Assembly: GCA_002478565.1 (NCBI GenBank)
Contig: DLPC01000004.1
Coordinates: forward strand, 1-64,000
Length of the DNA: 64,000 nt
Source: Flavobacteriales bacterium UBA7468
GTDB taxonomy: Bacteria; Bacteroidota; Bacteroidia; Flavobacteriales_D; Crocinitomicaceae
Direction of reading: 5' to 3'
Part shown: in pieces, positions 60,142 through 64,000 of the stretch
Position numbering within the stretch: the stretch's first letter is position 1
How the letters are laid out: each line of letters opens with the position of its first letter
Program-made: the position numbers and the translations under genes
The notes under the pieces: model-generated
Told to the model about the DNA's origin: nothing
Databases searched by the model: none
Seen by the model: only the letters and a program-made list of their open reading frames with translations

Positions 60142-61260
60142 ATGAGTGGCATATACTTGCACATTCCATTTTGTCGCAAGCGTTGTACTTATTGTGATTT
60201 TCATTTTTCTACCACTTTTGAATCCTACAGAAGTGCTTTGTTGGAAGCTTTAAGGCTTGAAATACAACTTAGGGCTCCAGAACTTCAGGGAACGGTACAA
60301 ACTGTTTATTTTGGTGGAGGAACACCTAGTTTACTAAGTACTGATGAGCTCTCTGAGCTTCTTGCAGTTTTATGTGCAAATTATGCATTGGATAGCCACG
60401 TAGAAATCACCCTAGAAGCAAACCCCGAGGACATCAACGAAACCAACCTGATTGCGTGGCGGCAATTAGGAATTAACCGTTTGAGCATTGGCATTCAGAC
60501 ACTGTCAGACCAAACGCTTAGTTGGATGAATCGGGCACACGGGGTGCAAGATGCACTCTTTGCGGTGAAGTTGGCGCAAAACATCGGGTTTGATAACATC
60601 AGTGTGGACCTCATTTACGGCTTGCCTAATTTAGACCTTCCACAGTGGGAACAAACCATTGAGGAGGTTCTGAATTTAAATGTGCAGCATTTATCTGCAT
60701 ATTGTTTAACGGTAGAACCCAAAACAGCGCTTAATCATTTGGTCCGCAAGAAAAAATTGCAACCTGCAGATGAAACACAACAAAGCGAACAATTTCTGCG
60801 CCTACTCGCTTTAGCAAATGACAAGGGTTTTGAGCAGTACGAAATTTCTAATTTCTCGCTTCCCGGCTTTCATTCTCGACACAATTCTAGCTACTGGGCA
60901 TTCAAGCCATACATCGGCTTGGGCCCCTCCGCTCATTCTTTTGATGGCAGAGTGCGCCGTTGGAATATCAGAAATAATACTGCCTACTTAAAAGGGGTGG
61001 GTAAAAATGAAAATTGGTTTGAAGTTGAAAGTCTCAGTGCAAATGAACGCCGAAACGAACAAATACTATTGGGATTGAGAACGAAGTGGGGGCTAGATAC
61101 AACAAGCTTAACTTCAGGTTGGACCCAAAAAGAAAACGCGCAAATAGAAGAATTTGCGCGTCTTGGTTGGTTAAAATTAGATCAGCAAAAAATCATTTTA
61201 ACTGATAGCGGTAAATTACATGCCGATGGAATTGCTGCTGAGTTGTTCAGACTCGACTAG
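60142..61260 (+). CDS. hemW: Radical SAM heme chaperone HemW
   Basis: A 372-residue radical SAM protein. The cluster motif is C11-RKR-C15-TY-C18-DF: it lacks the extra cysteine of true HemN and so fits HemW, which binds heme and delivers it to apo-enzymes. VYFGGGTPSLL and YEISNFSLPG are family motifs. The start is 8 nt after the protease stop, so it may share that transcript. Its stop overlaps that of brxB (CTAG). Confidence 0.92.
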   Translation: MSGIYLHIPFCRKRCTYCDFHFSTTFESYRSALLEALRLEIQLRAPELQGTVQTVYFGGGTPSLLSTDELSELLAVLCANYALDSHVEITLEANPEDINETNLIAWRQLGINRLSIGIQTLSDQTLSWMNRAHGVQDALFAVKLAQNIGFDNISVDLIYGLPNLDLPQWEQTIEEVLNLNVQHLSAYCLTVEPKTALNHLVRKKKLQPADETQQSEQFLRLLALANDKGFEQYEISNFSLPGFHSRHNSSYWAFKPYIGLGPSAHSFDGRVRRWNIRNNTAYLKGVGKNENWFEVESLSANERRNEQILLGLRTKWGLDTTSLTSGWTQKENAQIEEFARLGWLKLDQQKIILTDSGKLHADGIAAELFRLD

Positions 61261-61670
61261 CAAAATTCATCATAGGCAGCTTGAAGATTAGCTGCAATCA
61301 TTTGTGCACTCCCGCCTTCAATGTGGTGTCTTTCAAGAAAGTGAACCAATTTCCCATCCTTAAATAAAGCAATCGATGGTGATGAAGGTGGATAAGGCAA
61401 AAAGTACTTTCTGGCTTGTGCAACAGCATCTTGGTCTACACCTGCAAAAACGGTAGTCAATTGCGCTGGTTTTTTGTCGTGTTGAATGGAAAGCTTCACG
61501 CCTGGTCTCATGTTGCCGGCGGCGCATCCACAAACTGAATTGACAACAACTAATAGTGTGCCAGTACTTTCGTTAATGGCTTTATCGACCTCATTAGCGG
61601 ATAATAATTCTTGAAACCCAACATTGGTTAGGTCTTCTTTCATTGGTTGAACAAGTTCTGCTGGATACAT
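61257..61670 (-). CDS. Bacilliredoxin (BrxA/BrxB family)
   Basis: A 137-residue cytosolic thioredoxin-fold protein of the YphP/YqiW family, with the C47-G-C49 motif in VVNSVCGCAAGN. In Bacillus these proteins remove bacillithiol from cysteines; many Bacteroidota have the family although bacillithiol use is only partly established. A -7 box TAATTTTG lies at 61690-61683, 12 nt before the start. It converges on hemW. Confidence 0.92.
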   Translation of the reverse strand: MYPAELVQPMKEDLTNVGFQELLSANEVDKAINESTGTLLVVVNSVCGCAAGNMRPGVKLSIQHDKKPAQLTTVFAGVDQDAVAQARKYFLPYPPSSPSIALFKDGKLVHFLERHHIEGGSAQMIAANLQAAYDEFC

Positions 61671-61682
61671 ATCTTTTTTTTA

Positions 61683-61690
61683 CAAAATTA
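61683..61690 (-). promoter_or_regulatory. -7 box of the bacilliredoxin gene
   Basis: On the minus strand, TAATTTTG matches TAnnTTTG and lies 12 nt before the ATG at 61670. No convincing -33 box was found. Confidence 0.35.
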
Positions 61691-61723
61691 CACAACACCA
61701 CTCAAAGCAGTGTCACTTTGGTG

Positions 61724-62599
61724 TCATTTCTTAAGGTAGTATAGTATTGCTTTGCTAGAAATGAGTTTGGAGTTGGAATCGATTTTTTTAATACCTAGTT
61801 TTTGACAGAATTTGGGGTTCTTCTGGAGCTGTTTTTGTAAATGAGCTTGAAAACGTTTGGCACTCGAATAGTTCATGGCTTGTTGTACAATGCAAATGAT
61901 ATTGCGGTCGGCAACCCCACTGTATTTAAAAAACGTTGGATATAAAATGCGCTGTTTTCTGTTTGCAGGCTTCAATTGCTGATGATAGGTATCATAACGA
62001 CAAAGCAGCATATTGGTGTGGTATTCATTGGCACCGCTGAAAGCCAACTTGCGCTCTTTTAATCCTCTGAGAATAGCTGTATAAGCTTTCTGTTGCTTTT
62101 GATTTTTTTCGCGGTTTCGATATGCGAATGAGAAATGAGCCTTTAAAAGCGCATAACTATCGTTATCGGCAGCAGCCCATAGGTTAGTTTTGCTGAGCTC
62201 AACAAAGTTTTTTACCTGATCTAAGCTATCTGGAACATAGGAAAGACCAATTGGTATTTGTGCAAAGTCTGGATACCTTTCTTGAAAAGGTGTTTTGTCG
62301 AGTTGTGCATAGGCGTTTAGGCCGTTCAGCCAAACTAAATCAAAACCCGGATTCCAGGGTTTTTTCTCGATGCGATAACGGATTTGGTGGGTCGTTAGGT
62401 TTAAAAATTCAATTTTAATCCCGGATTTTTTTTGCCAGGCACGAAAATAGGTTTGTTGTTTAGGGCTCAGAAAATTACTCGCTATCCGAAGTTCTTTATT
62501 GACTTCAGGTTGGGCAACTTCTACCCGACATGCCGCTAATAGGCCACACAAAAAACCAAACAGTAATAATTTATGCACCGGTGAGTTTTTTAATTTCAT
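61724..62599 (-). CDS. Solute-binding-protein-like lipoprotein
   Basis: A 291-residue lipoprotein with lipobox GLLAAC (C23). LRIASNFLSPKQQTYFRAWQKKSGIKIEFLN is followed by FDLVWLNGLNAYAQL, the layout of type 2 periplasmic binding proteins related to iron or polyamine carriers. WAAADNDSYALL and LAFSGANEYHTNM would line a cleft. No permease or ATPase gene is nearby, so it may be orphan or act as a scavenging or sensing protein. Its start overlaps the mutS 3' end by 29 nt. The ligand is unknown. Confidence 0.65.
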   Translation of the reverse strand: MKLKNSPVHKLLLFGFLCGLLAACRVEVAQPEVNKELRIASNFLSPKQQTYFRAWQKKSGIKIEFLNLTTHQIRYRIEKKPWNPGFDLVWLNGLNAYAQLDKTPFQERYPDFAQIPIGLSYVPDSLDQVKNFVELSKTNLWAAADNDSYALLKAHFSFAYRNREKNQKQQKAYTAILRGLKERKLAFSGANEYHTNMLLCRYDTYHQQLKPANRKQRILYPTFFKYSGVADRNIICIVQQAMNYSSAKRFQAHLQKQLQKNPKFCQKLGIKKIDSNSKLISSKAILYYLKK

Positions 62600-64000
62600 T
62601 GAGCTTTAATAAGGCTTCAACGGGCGTGAGCGCATTGATATCTGTTTGGACAAGTTCGTCGTGAATTTGCTGAAGCACAGGATCATTGAGTGCAAAAAAG
62701 CTCAGTTGAACATCCTGTTGAATGTTAGATGTGTCTGGCTTTGACTTCGAACCGACATTTGCATGACTAGCTTCTAAATCTTTCAGAACTGCCTCGGCAC
62801 GCTTAACGACTGCATTGGGCATCCCGGCAAGTTTGGCTACATGAATTCCAAAAGAGTGCGCAGAACCACCTGGTACTAATTTGCGCAAGAAAAGCACTTG
62901 GTTGCCTAGTTCTTTGACACTCACATTAAAGTTGTGTATGCGCTTGAATCTTTTGGCCATTTCGTTGAGCTCGTGATAGTGTGTGGCAAAGAGCGTTTTA
63001 CATTGAGCTTTAGCGTTTTCATGTAAGTATTCAGCAATTGACCAAGCAATTGAAATGCCATCATAGGTACTGGTTCCGCGGCCGATTTCATCGAGTAAAA
63101 TAAGGCTCCGTTCAGAAATATTATTGAGGATACTAGCAGTCTCGTTCATTTCAACCATAAATGTCGATTCACCGGAAGAAATATTATCGGAGGCCCCTAC
63201 GCGTGTGAAGATTTTATCGACGATGCCAATTTGGGCAGAAGTAGCAGGTACAAAACTACCCATTTGAGCCATGAGTACAATGAGTGCAGTCTGTCTTAAA
63301 ATAGCACTTTTACCACTCATGTTGGGGCCGGTAATCATGATGATTTGCTGACTGTCGTTGTCAAGCATGATGTCGTTGGTGACATAACTTTCACCTATTG
63401 GCAAACGTTTTTCAATGACCGGATGCCGCCCCTCTTTGATGTCAATTTGTAAACCCTCATTGAGCTGTGGTTCGCAGTAATTGTTTTGAAGGGCTACTTT
63501 CGCGAAAGAATAAAGACAATCGAGCTTGGCAAGTTGTTTTGCGTTGTTTTGAATGGGCCCGATGTAGTCACCCATAGCGAAGACTAACTGCTGATAAATT
63601 TGCTGTTCTATGGCAAGGAGTTTCTCTTCGGCTCCGAGTATTTTTTGTTCGTATTCTTTGAGTTCTTCAGTAATATAGCGCTCGGCGGAAACAAGGGTTT
63701 GTTTGCGAATCCAGGTTTCGGGCACTTTGTCTTTGTGGGTGTTGCGCACCTCTATGTAATACCCAAAAACATTATTGAAAGCAATTTTTAAACTCGGAAT
63801 ACCCGTAGCGGCTGCTTCTCTTTCTTGAATTTTTTCAAGGTAGTCTTTGCCATTTGTGGAAATTTCACGAAACTCGTCGAGTTGAGTATCTCGACCCAAT
63901 TTAATTACGGGGCCTTTGCCAATTTGAACGGCAGGTTCTTCGGTAAGATTTGAATCGATGAGTTCAATGAGTGCTTGACAGGCGTCTAAATTTTTCAATA
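62571..64000 (-). CDS. mutS: DNA mismatch repair protein MutS (C-terminal part)
   Basis: The C-terminal 475 residues or so of MutS, running off the right edge of the window; the first methionine visible at 63998 is internal. The clamp/lever region is followed by the ABC-type ATPase with Walker A TGPNMSGKSAIL, LLDEIGRGTSTYDG (Walker B/signature) and CKTLFATHYHELNEM, then the C-terminal dimerisation tail. It recognises mismatched DNA and recruits MutL. Its 3' end overlaps the solute-binding lipoprotein gene. Confidence 0.95.
   Translation of the reverse strand, partial: LKNLDACQALIELIDSNLTEEPAVQIGKGPVIKLGRDTQLDEFREISTNGKDYLEKIQEREAAATGIPSLKIAFNNVFGYYIEVRNTHKDKVPETWIRKQTLVSAERYITEELKEYEQKILGAEEKLLAIEQQIYQQLVFAMGDYIGPIQNNAKQLAKLDCLYSFAKVALQNNYCEPQLNEGLQIDIKEGRHPVIEKRLPIGESYVTNDIMLDNDSQQIIMITGPNMSGKSAILRQTALIVLMAQMGSFVPATSAQIGIVDKIFTRVGASDNISSGESTFMVEMNETASILNNISERSLILLDEIGRGTSTYDGISIAWSIAEYLHENAKAQCKTLFATHYHELNEMAKRFKRIHNFNVSVKELGNQVLFLRKLVPGGSAHSFGIHVAKLAGMPNAVVKRAEAVLKDLEASHANVGSKSKPDTSNIQQDVQLSFFALNDPVLQQIHDELVQTDINALTPVEALLKLNEIKKLTGA

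Noticed and set aside
63996..63998. ATG at 63998 as the mutS start
   Set aside because: The visible protein begins within the MutS core region, so the gene continues beyond the window edge.

Overview
The window is a gene-dense, AT-rich chromosomal segment of a pigmented, aerobic member of the Bacteroidota, most likely Flavobacteriales and perhaps close to the Cryomorphaceae/Crocinitomicaceae. This is inferred from gene content and promoter style; no rRNA or marker phylogeny was available. Supporting signs are type IX secretion (T9SS) type A sorting domains, a CHU_C (gliding-motility-type) domain, Omp28-, DUF4271-, DUF6029- and DUF6341-like proteins, the long GcpE form of IspG, a fused CrtYcd-type lycopene cyclase, menaquinone-type succinate dehydrogenase (SdhCAB), and Bacteroidota -7 boxes (TAnnTTTG). 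It looks like ordinary core chromosome. I see no phage, insertion sequence, CRISPR array or rRNA operon.

Layout. 1-0.25 kb: two tRNAs. 0.25-4.4 kb: a minus-strand run hemL > SDR > CruF-like > crtZ > crtYcd, joining tetrapyrrole precursor supply to carotenoid tailoring. 4.4-9 kb: kynU, purN, acpP-fabF-rnc and a small membrane protein. 9-12.7 kb: sdhCAB. 12.7-16.7 kb: LD-carboxypeptidase, ispD, lipid kinase, and an ECF sigma factor with a putative anti-sigma carrying a CHU_C domain. 16.8-24.2 kb: a secreted thioredoxin-like protein, mreB, purH, nrdA and nrdB, with a duplicated 40-bp palindrome at the nrdA 3' end. 24.5-32.3 kb: comF, an FAD oxidoreductase, lepA, a cytochrome-b-like/cytochrome-c pair, hflX and rnr. 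33.1-40.8 kb: a tightly packed seven-gene operon, tlpA > DUF6029-like barrel > Omp28-like lipoprotein > rpoN > PAP2-like membrane protein > coiled-coil lipoprotein > TPR protein. 40.8-48.7 kb: acyl-CoA dehydrogenase, DUF4271/hemD, a highly expressed T9SS thioredoxin-fold protein, an RluA-family enzyme and ispG. 48.7-53.5 kb: an envelope-modification patch (SGNH/MBOAT acyltransferase pair, TonB-C lipoprotein, GT-C glycosyltransferase), with the acyltransferase pair bracketed by a 37-bp direct repeat. 53.5-64 kb: a large sensor kinase coupled to udk, a T9SS serine protease, hemW, a bacilliredoxin, an orphan solute-binding-like lipoprotein and the C-terminal part of mutS.

Themes. Isoprenoid and carotenoid genes (ispD, ispG, crtZ, crtYcd, CruF-like) and heme genes (hemL, hemD, hemW) recur. 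Extracytoplasmic thiol chemistry is over-represented: four exported thioredoxin-fold proteins with CxxC motifs, plus a cytosolic bacilliredoxin. The best candidate for an undescribed system is the TlpA/DUF6029/Omp28 trio co-transcribed with rpoN, where the outer-membrane barrel itself carries a cysteine pair near its C-terminus. Genes are packed with ATGA-type overlaps, and several start codons lie only 4-8 nt after a -7 box, suggesting leaderless or near-leaderless mRNAs.
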